DNA from: Rhinopithecus roxellana
Lineage: Eukaryota > Chordata > Mammalia > Primates > Cercopithecidae
Length of the DNA: 64,000 bases
Direction: 5' to 3'
Assembly (NCBI RefSeq): GCF_007565055.1
Contig: NC_044566.1
Location: forward strand, 61,948,564-62,012,563
Made by a program: the position numbers and the translations under genes. Under the pieces are notes generated by a model, which was not told the origin of the DNA, did not search any database, and saw only the letters and a program-made list of their open reading frames with translations. Below, one piece after another: positions 10,661 through 21,404 of this stretch. Position 1 is the stretch's first letter; every line of letters begins with the position of its first letter.

Positions 10661-11735
10661 ACAGATTCTATAGGCCTACAGGAAAATGGTGCCAAAGATA
10701 AAGTGAAGACAGCTTTGAAACTGCAGAGGGCAGAAGAGTCAACAGGACTTGGCAATCCCCTACACTTGGTGAGTTCCTAAGAAGATGGACTTGGTTCAGT
10801 TCAGGGATGAGTCTTTCAAACCCCAAAGACTTGTGGAGGAAAAAGTTTAGTTTTAGAATGTATTTAACCATGAAATAATGAATTAAGGTGTTTAGTTTGT
10901 ACATCAGGGGTTTATTTATCTTTTGTCACCATAACTAGTACTGCTTGCAGTATAGTAGGTATGCAATAAAATTTTTTAAACTGTGTTTAGAAATCATGAT
11001 AGTAGATGGTAAAATGCTTTCTTCAGTTGCTGATACTCGGGGGAACTATGTTGTATGTTTTGTTAATGTTTTCCCCCTGAGGGCTAAGCATTTGGTGAAC
11101 ATCTGTCTCCTAACACCTGTTGGACTGGTTTACCTGGCAATCCAAAGTGAACATGTGCCAGGGTAGTGCCACTTAAAGTACCTTCACTTTTTAGAATCTA
11201 TCAGATGGGTTTAGAGTCAGTTTTGTCTTTCACCAGCTAGTTTTCTCAGTTTAGAAAGTACACGTATTTCTACTTCTTAGTAAATGTAATATATGACACG
11301 TGAATTTAAAGAACATACAAAGGAGGAAACATTTATATTTCATACAACTTGAATTTTCAAATACAAAAATTCCCTCTTGGGAGTGAGTCTTATGCTTTGG
11401 AGCAGGAATGACAGAACAGATATGGTACCAAAGCCAAGCTCACCTAGATATTGCAAACACACAGGCAAAAGAGGAGGTGGCCCAAGTGTGTCATCAGAGG
11501 GTCACTCGGCATCGGAGCAGTTCCTTTGGCAGGTGGTGAACTGAGCAAAGAGGCAAATGAATGATAGGTAGTTACAGAGAGAGAATCCCTGCATCAAGGA
11601 GATACGACAAACACCAGGACTCGATTTTGATTCTATGTCTAAGAGCCTTCCTTTGACATCCTTCCCCACCATGTCATGGAGGCTATGTGCTCTCATTTCA
11701 TTCAGTCGTTAGCACTGCTCACATTGGTAATAACT
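10661..11735. other. Unique sequence, no gene seen
   Basis: No repeat or coding homology recognised; frames under 80 codons only. Confidence 0.45.
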
Positions 11736-11880
11736 TCTTGTTATCTGCTTTCCTCTTTGGACTTTAGATAGCCCCCTGAAAACCACCCACCTTTGTGTTC
11801 CCAGTGTTTAGATTGGTCCCTAGCACAATGTCAATGTTCTGTAACTTTCACATACATGAATGAACAAATGGACATACATG
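11736..11880 (+). mobile_element. L2 3'-end fragment
   Basis: 'tttgtgttcccagtgtttagattggtccctagcacaatgtc' plus 'tgaatgaacaaatgg' matches the sense L2 3' terminus. Confidence 0.5.
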
Positions 11881-12093
11881 ACTTCCTAAAAGGATATCAT
11901 AGCTCTTGATAGTCATGACAGCACTGGTATTAACCTTTGTTTTGTAATGAGTTTCAATTTAATGTTGTTAAGGAAAATACAGGATTTTAAAAACTAGTAC
12001 ACACACATATACATATTCCAGAGTCTTTCTAATGAGTTTGAATATAATTTGTAAAAGAATCTAATAACACATGCTTTAAAAAATAGTGTTTGT

Positions 12094-12398
12094 GGCCAGG
12101 CATGGTGGCTTACGCCTGTAACCCCAGCACTTTGGGAGGCCGAGGCAGGCAGATTACCTGGGGTCAGGAGTTCGAGACCAGCCTGACCAACATGGCAAAA
12201 CCCCATCTCTACTAAAAATATAAAAATTAGCCAGGCATGGTGGCGGGTGCCTATAATCCCAGCTACTCGGGAAGCTGAGGCAGGAGAATTGCTTGAACCC
12301 AGGAGGCGGAGGTTGCAGTGAGTCGAGATCACGCCACTGCATTCCAGCCTGGCGTACAGGCTGAGACGGAGCAAGACTCCATCTCAAACAAAAAACAA
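12094..12398 (+). mobile_element. AluS-like SINE
   Basis: Full-length sense Alu with an A-rich tail. The flanks aatagtgtttgt (about 12082) and aattcgtgtttat (about 12400) look like an imperfect TSD. Confidence 0.95.
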
Positions 12399-12409
12399 TT
12401 CGTGTTTAT

Positions 12410-12695
12410 GCCAGGCACAGTGGCTCATGCCTGTAATCCCAGTACTTTGGGAGGCCAAAGCAGGAGGGTCTGTTGAGACCAGGAGTTCAAGACTAGCCCG
12501 GGCAACATAGTGAAGCCCTGTCTCTACAAAAAAAAAATAATACAAAAATTACTCAGACATGGTGGCCTGCACCTGTAGTCCCAGCTACTAAGGAGGCTGA
12601 TGCAGGAGGACCACTCGAGCCCAAGATGTCAAGGCTGCAGTGAGCTGTGATTGTGCACTGCTCTCAGCCTGGGCAACAGTGCCAGACTCTGTTTA
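12410..12695 (+). mobile_element. AluJ-like SINE
   Basis: Sense Alu directly downstream of the previous one. A 10-A linker joins the monomers and divergence is high. Confidence 0.93.
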
Positions 12696-12803
12696 TTACT
12701 CTAAACACTGTCACTAGTACTATAAGAGTAATAGAGTTTATTACTAAGTTGTTTTAGGATCTGTCAAATACAGAGATGCTGCCCCAATCTGGTCAGACAT
12801 TTC

Positions 12804-12832
12804 TGATTGATTGATTGATTGATTGATTGATT
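12804..12832. repeat. (GATT)n microsatellite
   Basis: About seven tandem copies of the tetramer at the tail side of the adjacent antisense Alu. Confidence 0.9.
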
Positions 12833-13103
12833 TTTTCAGACAGTATCTCACTCTGTCATCTAGGCTGGAGTTCAGTGGCACAATTACGGCTCACTGCAGA
12901 CTTGACTTCCTGGACCCAAGTAAGCACCTGAGTAGCTAGGACCACAGGTGTATGCCAGCATGACCAGCTACTTTTCTTATTTTCTGTGGAGATGGTGTCT
13001 CACTCTGTTGCCCAGGCTGGTGTTGAACTCCTGGGCACAAGAGATCCTCCTACTTGGCCTCCCAAAGTGTTGCGATTACAAGTGTGAGGCATTGCACCCA
13101 GCA
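12830..13103 (-). mobile_element. AluJ-like SINE
   Basis: Antisense Alu, diverged, with a short deletion in the right monomer. It faces the Alu at 12410-12695 in inverted orientation 135 bp away. Confidence 0.92.
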
Positions 13104-13650
13104 TCTCTGATTCCTTTGATTCCATTGAAACTAAAGTTTCAGTACATCAAGAAAAAAAACAGCCCAAAGGAACTCACGCTGTCCCTTTATTCACTATCAG
13201 GGACAATGTTAATAGGGACTGCTTCCAGCTGTCTGCACAATGCCCTTTACTGTTCAAGACCGGCACTTCCAAGACAGTGTGGTTCATTTGGTCTTAAGAA
13301 CAGATACTGAGGAACTGGTCCATAATCCACAGCAAAGCTCTGTAGGCACCTGATACCATGGAGAGGTGTTCTGACATTCTTACACGTCCACCAGGGCAGA
13401 AATATAGGTTCTGAGTGACATCTTGTTATAATTCAGTGGAAACATTAAGAGGCAAGCAAGCATAATTCTGGGCAAAGAAGGGCTCCCATCATAAGAATTT
13501 TGCAAACCGCACACTCTTATTTTGTAACAATGCTTGTAATTTATCTTTTGGAAAGAGGCACAGAGATCTTGATGTAATTTGTGTAATAGATACTGTTTAC
13601 TAATGAAATATCCTTTTCAAATGAAAGGAAAATATTAGTTTCCTACATCA
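13104..13650. other. Unique sequence, no gene seen
   Basis: No repeat or coding homology recognised. Confidence 0.45.
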
Positions 13651-13655
13651 GGTGC

Positions 13656-14033
13656 TGTATTAGTCCATCCTCATGCTGCTAATAAAGATATACCCAAGAC
13701 TGGGTAATTTATAAAGGAAAGAGGTTTAACTGACTCACAGTTCAGCATGACTGGGGAGGCCTCAGGAAACTTACAATCACGGTGGAAGGGGAACCAAACA
13801 CGTCCTTCTTTACATGGCAGCAGGAAGGAGAAGTGCTAAGCAAAAGGGGGAGAAGCCTCCCTTATAAAACCATCAGATCTCATGAGAACTCACTCAGTAT
13901 CACAAGAACAGCATGATGGTAACCACCCCCATGATTCAGTTACCTCCCACTGGGTCCCTCCCACAACACGTGGGGATTATGGGAACTGCAATTCAAGATG
14001 AGATTTGGGTGAGGACACAGCCAAACTCTATCA
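13656..14033 (-). mobile_element. THE1-type MaLR LTR, complete solitary LTR
   Basis: 378-bp reversed LTR running from tgtattagtcc to aaactctatca with the typical 'gactgggtaatttataaaggaaagagg' and 'cacgtggggattatgggaactgcaattcaagatgagatttgggtg'. It is flanked by the 5-bp TSD ggtgc (13651-13655 and 14034-14038). No internal retroviral sequence adjoins it. Confidence 0.93.
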
Positions 14034-14194
14034 GGTGCTTATGACCATTTTAAAACCTGAAACATAGTGGTATTCCTATTGTAAATTTTCCTAGAAAAAC
14101 ACCATTAGATAAAATGCAACAAGCGATAAAATAGCATTTTATATTGTAGAATGATAATTTTTATTTTCTCCTAAACATAGGCGACTAACCTATA

Positions 14195-14481
14195 TCTTTT
14201 TTTGAGTCTCACTCACTCTTTTGCTCAGACTGAAGTCCAGTGGCACCATCTTGGCTCACTGCAGCCTCTGCCTTCCGGGTGCAAGCAGTCCTCCTGCTTC
14301 AGCCTCCCAAGTAGCTGGGATTACAGGCGTGTGCCACCATGCCTGGCTAATTTTTGTATTTTTAGTAGAAACGGGGTTTCACCATGTTGGCTAGGCTGGT
14401 CTCAAACTCCTGATCTCAAGTGATCCACCAGCCTCGGCCTCCCAAAGGCCTCCCACTACGCCTCCCACTACGCCTAGCCAT
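14195..14481 (-). mobile_element. AluS-like SINE with a small internal duplication
   Basis: Antisense Alu. Near its 5' end cctcccactacg is tandemly repeated (14449-14472). An imperfect TSD around ctatatctt (about 14190) and catatctt (about 14480) is present. A 23-A run on the plus strand (14493-14515) follows, unrelated to its own tail. Confidence 0.9.
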
Positions 14482-14570
14482 ATCTTTATATTAAAAAAAA
14501 AAAAAAAAAAAAAACACTAAAGTCCTGTTTGTAAGTACTCTTTTGCCATAGTATTAGACAGACAACATAA

Positions 14571-14725
14571 TGCTCTGTAGCAAACCACCCCAAACTCAAT
14601 GGTTTGTGTTAACACGTATGTGTTCTCATACTCACAGGTCTTAAGGTTGGCTGAGGTTTAGCATCTATGGAACGGGCTCAGCTCTTGACTCTGCTTAAGG
14701 CTGTGGGTAAAGGAAACCAATCTTT
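14571..14725 (-). mobile_element. Old LTR-like fragment
   Basis: 'gtagcaaaccaccccaaactcaatggtttgtg' and 'ggttggctgaggtttagc' resemble a common ancient ERVL/MaLR-class LTR in reverse. Family not assigned. Confidence 0.35.
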
Positions 14726-15350
14726 AGTCAGTTGAAAATAAGCCTGCCCTGTATTTGGTTCATGAGGTTTTGCCAACATACATAATTATTAAACTTTCAC
14801 TGAAAATGTTTAGCAACAATATTTTTAATGAAACAGGAGGGTAAAGTGAGAAAACGTACAACTGGAGCAGTGCCTTACCTTTAGTACGTTCTCAAATAAT
14901 ATTTGGGAAAAGAATAAAACAATGGAATATAAAGAAATCAGAGATGATAAAATTTCTTAAAACTGTAACTAAGCAAACCTTGGACAAACCCTGACAAAGC
15001 TAAGCAGCAGAACGCTTTTTCCCCATTGCCTTTGTCATCAGTTATGTGAATAACATCTCAGGAGGACTTCAGGCTTGGCATGGCCCACACACATTATCTC
15101 TGCTCCTTGCCGAAAACCCGTCAGTAATGCTGAAGGAGTAGGATAGGGATAAAGAGTGTTTTGAAAGATGGGAGACACATGGACCAGTGGTAATTAACAG
15201 CACGAAACCTACACCTACAAATGTGTGTGTTGTTGTGGCGGGGGTAAGAGTCAAGTTTCAAGAAAGGGGAGCCTTCAGGTACCCCCAAAGGTGGATTCAG
15301 AGTAGGACTGAAAATACAATAATTAATGAAATATTGTGTAAAGAATAACT
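14726..15350. other. Unique sequence, no gene seen
   Basis: No repeat or coding homology recognised. Confidence 0.45.
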
Positions 15351-15355
15351 AAACT

Positions 15356-15662
15356 GGACTGGGCATGGTGGCTCATGCCTGTAATCCCAGCACTTTGAAA
15401 GGCTGAGGTAGGAGGATCAGTTGGGGCCAGGAGTTAAAGACAAGCCTGGATAACATAGCAAGACCCCATCTCTAAAGAAACTACGAAAATTAGCTGGGCA
15501 TGGTGGCACCCACCTGTAGTTCCAGTTACTCAGAAGGCTGAACTGGGAGCATCACTTGAGCCCAGTACATTAAGGCAGCAGTGAGCTTTAATTGTTCCAT
15601 TGAACTATAGCTTGGGCAACAGAGCAAGACGCAGTCTCTTAAAAAAAAAAAAAAAAAAAAAG
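15356..15662 (+). mobile_element. AluJ-like SINE
   Basis: Diverged sense Alu whose A-tail (from about 15642) was used as the insertion site of the next element. Confidence 0.92.
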
Positions 15663-15663
15663 A

Positions 15664-15976
15664 GGCCGGGCGCGGTGGCTCAAGCCTGTAATCCCAGCAC
15701 TTTGGGAGGCCAAGACGGGTGGATCACGAGGTCAGGAGATCGAGACCATCCTGGCTAACACGGTGAAACCCCGTCTCTACTAAAAAATACAAAAAACTAG
15801 CCGGGCGAGGTGGCGGGCGCCTGTAGTCCCAGCTACTCGGGAGGCTGAGGCAGGAGAATGGCGTGAACCCGGGAGGCGGAGCTTGCAGTGAGCTGAGATC
15901 CAGCCACTGCACTCCAGCCTGGGCCACAGAGCCAGACTCCGTCTCAAAAAAAAAAAAAAAGAAAAGAAAGAAAAAT
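15664..15976 (+). mobile_element. AluY of the Old World monkey AluYR type
   Basis: Nearly undiverged sense Alu carrying ggctcaagcctgtaat, cgaggtcaggagatcgagac, aaaaactagccgggcgagg and gagctgagatccagccac. These features define the cercopithecid AluYR lineage. It sits in the A-tail of the preceding AluJ, so it is the younger element. Confidence 0.9.
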
Positions 15977-16047
15977 CACACTTCCAGTTTCCATCCTCAA
16001 GAGTGTAGTTAGGAAACCACTTCTCCCCAAGTATAAAACGTGAGGTT

Positions 16048-16335
16048 GGCCAGGTGCAGTGGCTCACACCTGTAATCCCAGCACTTTGGGAGGCCAAGGC
16101 AGGCAGATCATGAGGTCAGGAGACCAACACCACCCTGGCCAACATGGTGAAACCCTGTCTCTACTAAAATACAAAAATTTAGCTGGGCCTAGTGGTGCAC
16201 ACCTGTAGTCCCAGCTACTCGGGAGGCTGAGGCAGGGGAATCGCTTGAACCTGGGAGGCAGAGATTGCAGGGATCTGAGATCGCGCCACTGCACTCCAGC
16301 CTGGCAACAGAGCAAGACTCTGTCTCAACACAAAC
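16048..16335 (+). mobile_element. AluS-like (Sc-type) SINE with TSD
   Basis: Full-length sense Alu. Its 13-bp TSD (16035-16047 and 16336-16348) differs at one base. Confidence 0.95.
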
Positions 16336-16455
16336 AAAACTTGAGGTTTAGTCTCCAGCAGTGTGCCACAGAACTTGCCGTGATGATGGAAGTACTTTCT
16401 ATCTGCATTGTCCAACTAGTGGCTCAATAGCCACCTGAAATGTAGCCAGTGTGAC

Positions 16456-16778
16456 CACACATGGTGGCTCACACCTGCCCAACACTTTGGGAGGCCAAGG
16501 TGGGTGGTTCATTTGAGCCCAGGAGTTCAAGACCAGCCTAGGCAACATGGTGAAAACCTGTTTCTATAAAAAAAAAAAAAAAAAAAAACACAAAACTTTG
16601 CTGGGCATGGTGGCACACACTTGCAGTCCTAGCTACTCAGGAAGTTGAAGCTGAGGCAGGAGAATCTCTTGAGCCCAGGAGGTTGAGGCTACAGTGATCC
16701 ATGATTGCACCACTGCACTCCAGCCTGGGTTACAGAGTGAGACCTTGTCTCGAGAAAAACCTGCAAACAAAAATACAC
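16456..16778 (+). mobile_element. AluJ-like SINE with long TSD
   Basis: Old sense Alu with a 22-A mid-linker. It has a 19-bp duplication (gaaat..ccagtgtgac at 16437-16455 and 16779-16797) with two mismatches. Confidence 0.95.
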
Positions 16779-16797
16779 GAAATATGGCCAGTGTGAC

Positions 16798-17165
16798 TGA
16801 GGAAATGAAGTTTAGTTTTAATTTTGATTCAAATAGCCACATATGGCTAGTGGCTGACATACTGGACAGTGAAGCTCTAGACTCAGGAATACTGGACGCT
16901 GCTGAGAATGGGATGGATTCTCTTGCAGAAAAACAGGAAAAGTGAGTAGAATTCTTCAAGTGACTGCTGAGATCTGTCGGCCTCTTCTATTACATGGCAC
17001 CCAGGTTGGAGGATTCCTTTCTGACAAAACTATGCTGCCAAATTTATATGAATAACAGAATAATACTCATATTATTATTAATAATATTCAGTTATTCCCA
17101 AGAGAGCAGCCGGCACTCTAATTCATCACCCAGTGACAGCACCCTCACCTAGAGTCAGCATTTGT
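16798..17165. other. No gene seen; AT-rich
   Basis: Unique sequence with an (ATT)-rich patch near 17065-17090. No homology recognised. Confidence 0.45.
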
Positions 17166-17169
17166 TGTG

Positions 17170-17262
17170 GTCATTTTGTTTTGAGATGGGGTCTCACTGT
17201 GTTGCCCAGGCTGGCCTTGAACTCCTGGGCTCAAGCAGTCCTCCCCCATCAGCCTCACATCC
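17170..17262 (-). mobile_element. Alu monomer fragment
   Basis: 'gagatggggtctcactgtgttgcccaggctggccttgaactcctgggctcaagc' is a reversed left-arm Alu or free-monomer fragment. Confidence 0.8.
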
Positions 17263-17640
17263 ATCAGCATTTTAAATGCCTCTCTCTCAAATGTGACTAG
17301 GTAGCCAAGGATCACCATGCATTTGGGGAAAGCTGCCCAGCTGAAATGGAAATCAATGCAAACAGAAGAAAAAGAACTGAAACAAGACATGACAGGGAAC
17401 ATAAGAAAAAAAAAATAGTTTTTTTAAGAGAGAAGATATCGCAACCTAAAACAAGATCAGAGGCTATATAAAAGATCGGAGGAACACGTTTCTACATTCA
17501 GGCGCCTCCTGACTCACCTGAATTCCAACAGAGCACAGTAAGCGCCAGTTCTCCGCCTGCCCTGGATTGGGCCCTGCAGTTGCAGAGAAAGCTTGGGAAT
17601 AAAAATGGAGGTAAATCTTTAAGTGATTACCTATTCTTCT
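17263..17640. other. Unique sequence, no gene seen
   Basis: No repeat or coding homology recognised. Confidence 0.45.
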
Positions 17641-17659
17641 GACCCACCAGCTAAAAATC

Positions 17660-18130
17660 GGTGTTCCCACCACTTTCTCCTCAGGTTCAACTGATTTGAC
17701 AGCAGCTTACAGAGCTCAGGGAAACACTTTGCTTATGTTGACCTATTTATTATAGTGGATACAGAGGAACAGATGGGAAAGATGCATAGGGCCAGGTATG
17801 AGGGAAGGTTACAGAGCTTCCATGCTCTTTCCAGGGGCACCACGTTCCAGGAACCTCCACATTTTCAGCTATCTGGAAGCTCTGCAAACCCAGTCCTCTG
17901 AGGGCTTTATGGAAGCATCATTACATAGGCATGATTGACTACATCATTGCCTATTGCTGATCAACTCAACCTTCAGCACCTCTTCCCTCCCCAGAGGTAG
18001 GGGGAGTGAGGCTGACATTCTAACCCTCCAATCTTGCCTTGGTCTTTCTGGTGCCAGCCTCCATCCTGAAGCCACCTAGGGATCCCCAGCGATTAGTCAT
18101 CTCATTAGCAAAGCAAGATACCTTTATTGA
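17660..18130 (-). mobile_element. Old ERVL-class LTR-like block
   Basis: Ordered matches to an ancient LTR in reverse: 'agcttacagagctcagggaaacactttgcttatgttgacctatttattata', 'cattacataggcatgattgactacatcattg', and 'ccatcctgaagccacctagggatccc'. It resembles MLT2/LTR16-type elements; the family is uncertain and no internal viral sequence is seen. Confidence 0.45.
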
Positions 18131-18995
18131 TCTGGCCGTTCCTAGGGCTTGAGGAGCTGTGGCTAGGAACAGAGATGAAGGCCAGTGGATCACTGGAGGG
18201 CTCCCACTATCTCACTTTTGGGGTAGAAGTGGACATTCTGAGGTGAGGAGTGGTTGGCTCAGAACCTCTGACTTGCGTGTTCAATCCCAGGCAGAGAGAC
18301 ATCGCTAGGACCTGCCAGAGTAAGTAAGCTGCTCACGTGGCAGTCATCTGCAGGTGTGGGTGCAGACACATCTAGCTGAGAGTTGGGTGCCACCATTCCA
18401 GATGCCTGTCCCCAGAAAGAAAACCTCAGACCAGTAAAGCTCAGAATGGAGGTTTGATCCGAATACCAAGGACGATATAAGCAGAGTTGCTTTAAGGATG
18501 CTATTGCTGTTGTCCATGGGAAAGACCCTTTATGCCTGAATTATTTTGATTCCAGATTGAAGGAAAAACTGCTAATTTCAGGTAGTTTTATAGAGGCTGG
18601 GGTTTTGGACATTGCTGTTTGACTATAAACTCTCAATAAGGTAGGGAAATAAATTAGAAATCATGGGTGTGCATTTGTAGAGACTTGACAGACTTATTTT
18701 GCAGTTGGGGCTTCAGGGCCCAGAACCTTTTAGCATCCCTGCCCTAGTTGAAATCAGACACACCCTCTCCCTGGTATCCAAACAAAGCTAGTTCAGGTGC
18801 TGCCCTGAAGGGATTTGGTTGATGTGAAGTCCCAAGTCCTTAAATTAATCAACAGGAGTACTTCCTGGACGGGACTGATTTGATCAGGTGGGTGATATGT
18901 AAGTTCTCCTCCTTTACAGGGGAATACACCAGGACTCGGAGAGTCCCACTTCCCATCTCAGACGCTCTCAAGATGGTGACCTCTCTGGGTTTTAA
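18131..18995. other. Unique sequence, no gene seen
   Basis: No repeat or coding homology recognised across about 860 bp. Confidence 0.45.
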
Positions 18996-19007
18996 CACCT
19001 GGAACAA

Positions 19008-19314
19008 GCCGGGTGCGGTGGCTCACACCTGTCCATCCCAGCACTTTGGGAGGCCAAGATGGGCAGATCAGCTGAGGTTGGGAGTTTGCGACCAGCCTGG
19101 CCAACATGGTGAAACCCCATCTCTACTAAAAATACAAAAAGTAGCCAGGCATAGTGGTACATGCCTGTAATCCCAGCTACTCTAGAGGCTGAGGCATGAA
19201 AATCGCTTGAACCTGGGAGGCGGAGGTTGCAGTGAGCTGAGGTCACGCCACTGCACTCTAGCCTGAGCAACGGAGCAAGACTCTGTCTTTTAAAAAAAAA
19301 AAAAAAAAAAAAAA
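19008..19314 (+). mobile_element. AluS-like SINE
   Basis: Full-length sense Alu with a 23-A tail. The flanks cacctggaacaag and acgcttggaacag form an imperfect TSD. Confidence 0.95.
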
Positions 19315-21069
19315 CGCTTGGAACAGGCAGAGCCTAGAGAATGCGTGTGGACTTCCCATCTGTGCCAAATGTGCCTTGGAGAAAACCCACATAGCTGAAT
19401 GATTCAAGTCAAGCAGCACGGGAAGGGATCAGCCACATAGCAGTGCCCCGTGCACCCTGGCGGAAAGGAATGTTTCTGTCCATTGACATTTGTAGGTGTT
19501 CAGTTTGGAATCAGTCTGTTTTGGGAGTCACCACCCATCAACTTGTCAGTCCCAAGGGCACTCATGAAGCAATCACCCATTGAATCTGCACTGGGGCCAT
19601 CCTGCATCACTGTGAGAAACGGGAGACCTCCACAGAGAAAGTGAAGGTCCAAGGTCCAGAAGGCCAGACTCGGCCCCTGTGGAGTCCTCTGATGAGGCAG
19701 ATGAAGAATTTTCATTCATTGGGAAACCCAAGGAACGGGAGGCAGAGCCTGAGGAACAGGAGGAGGGCTCATCCAGCCAGCCAGGCTTTGGCATTTTCAG
19801 GACCAGGTGAATGACAAGAGGAAGAGAGACTGGCTGGCATTTGAAAACAGTAGAGCCTGGAGTGATAGAAGCAGGCGGCTTCAGAAGAGAAGGAGGTGCC
19901 TTGTGCCTGGAATGAGATGTTAGTGAAGAAAAGGAAGAAACCGAGGATAAGGAGATGGAGCGGCAGTGCAGCACCCTGTGTCAGGGAGCACAGGAGAGGA
20001 GACAGGAAGGTAGGAGGCACGGGGCCGGGGGTGAGGAGTGGCGTCCTGGGGAGCTCAGAGCAGTTCTGAGTACGGAGAGTCCACAGACAGTGAGGATGAG
20101 ATGGAGTCTCGCCTGATGCAGGCCCTCACTGGGAAGAAGGGCCGAGTGACAGTTCAGAACCTGAGGCTGAAGCATTGAACGAGAAGGAGCCGTTGCAGGA
20201 GGCAAAAGGCACGCTGAGGACGCATGGTGCCCCCTCCAGACTGTAGGAGACCAAGGAAGAGCCGGCAGAGAGCAGGCGGGGCCGCACTACTCTGGATGTG
20301 CTTAACACCAAGAAGAGAGTCAGGAGGAGCAGGAGGCATGGAAAGTTCAGAAGCTATAACGAACAAGGGGACAGGGACGAGAAAGAAGAGCTTGAGAAAG
20401 AGGAAGCAGAAATTGAGCACCTGGGAAACCTGGCTGAGGAAGAGCAGCAAGCTGAGCTTCAGGCGTATGGCAAGGTCATTACCAGCAAAGCCATTCAGGG
20501 CAAATATAAGAAATATACAAAAGAGCTTTCAGTGCCCCTACCCTGGAGGATCATTTTAACAAAGCCATGCTTCCTAAAGTCATGCAAGAACTTTGAGCAC
20601 TCTGGTTATACCAAATACACCCATGGTGGGGATTGAGACACCACCTCCTTCTACCCAACATGGGGCCAAGAGAGTGCCCAGAACACAAAGTTCTTCAAAC
20701 AAAAGGCAGCTGAAGCACAAGATGTAGTTGGGCAGCCGTTTGCCAAGAAGCGGAAGAGTACATAGGAGTCAACCAACTCCTTGTTCTCCCCAATGTGGAA
20801 CTCAAGGGGAAGTCTCAGCATCTGGTCCTTGATTTGCTTTTCCTGTTATTTACATGGCCCCTGAATCCAGCCTTCAGACCTACTGCCATGCCTGTGATAC
20901 TGCGTGGCCCAGTTTTTGAAGGTGCTTTGTGGAATTTAGACTTGTGCTGAAAAATCCCCCAGAAAAGCATATCCAGGGAGGATTAGAGGCTTCCCACTTA
21001 TTTCCAGGAAATCTTAGGTTTCATCCATACTAAGACTTCCCATGTTTACATAAGACTGTTCTGATTTTT

Positions 21070-21190
21070 AATTTTAGAGAGGGAGTCTCGCTACATTGCC
21101 CATGCTGGATTTGAACTTCTGGGCTCAAGTGATCCCCCTGCCTCAGCCTCCCAGGTAGCTGGGATTACAGGCTTGTGCCACCACACCTCA
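21070..21190 (-). mobile_element. Alu monomer (FLAM/left-arm) fragment
   Basis: Reversed Alu left-arm sequence (tctcgctacattgcccatgctgg to ttgtgccaccacacctca) within the inferred MFAP1 3' UTR. It may have been carried in the parent mRNA or inserted later. Confidence 0.8.
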
Positions 21191-21385
21191 CTCTGAGTTT
21201 CATTTTCCAGCCCCTTAGCTTGGGTCAGAGACATGGGCATGTAAGTGGACAATCAATTTAACTCTTAGGGTTAGGAGTAAAATGCCAGGAAATCTAAACT
21301 CATTGAAACTTGTTTTTCATTTCTGGAAGAAGTACATTTTTCTAGATGGACATACTTTTTGATCCATTTATGTGGCATATCAAGA

Positions 21386-21391
21386 AATAAA
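21386..21391 (+). promoter_or_regulatory. AATAAA poly(A) signal motif
   Basis: Sits about 18 bases before an A-rich stretch (21408-21420) that may be the degraded MFAP1 tail. This is the best guess for the MFAP1 3' boundary. Confidence 0.45.
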
Positions 21392-21404
21392 AGAAACACA
21401 CTCC

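Larger units (their letters stand above)
19543..21404 (+). pseudogene. MFAP1: MFAP1 processed pseudogene
   Basis: Intronless, frameshifted copy of MFAP1, a nuclear protein of the spliceosomal B complex. The parent ATG is TTG here (19543-19545), followed by SVPRALMKQSP. The acidic N-terminal stretch survives (SSDEADEEF, EAEPEEQEEGSS near 19685-19770). The C-terminal MFAP1 domain is clear: EEQEAWKV near 20321, EKEEAEIEHLGNLAEEEQQA, YGKVITSKAIQGKYK near 20465-20510, GYTKYTH near 20603, an in-frame TGA at 20634, DTTSF, WGQESAQNTKFFKQKAA near 20661-20710, and AKKRKST ending at the TAG at 20763-20765. The rest to about 21404 is inferred 3' UTR with an AATAAA at 21386-21391. It contains an Alu monomer. 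Several stops and frameshifts make it non-functional. The 5' limit is unclear and could extend to about 19450. Confidence 0.93.

Noticed and set aside
12804..12832. CRISPR-like or regulatory tandem array
   Set aside because: It is a plain tetranucleotide microsatellite at an Alu tail.
13656..14033. Remains of a full endogenous retrovirus next to the LTRs
   Set aside because: All MaLR LTRs seen here are solitary or truncated. No gag, pol or env-like sequence adjoins any of them.
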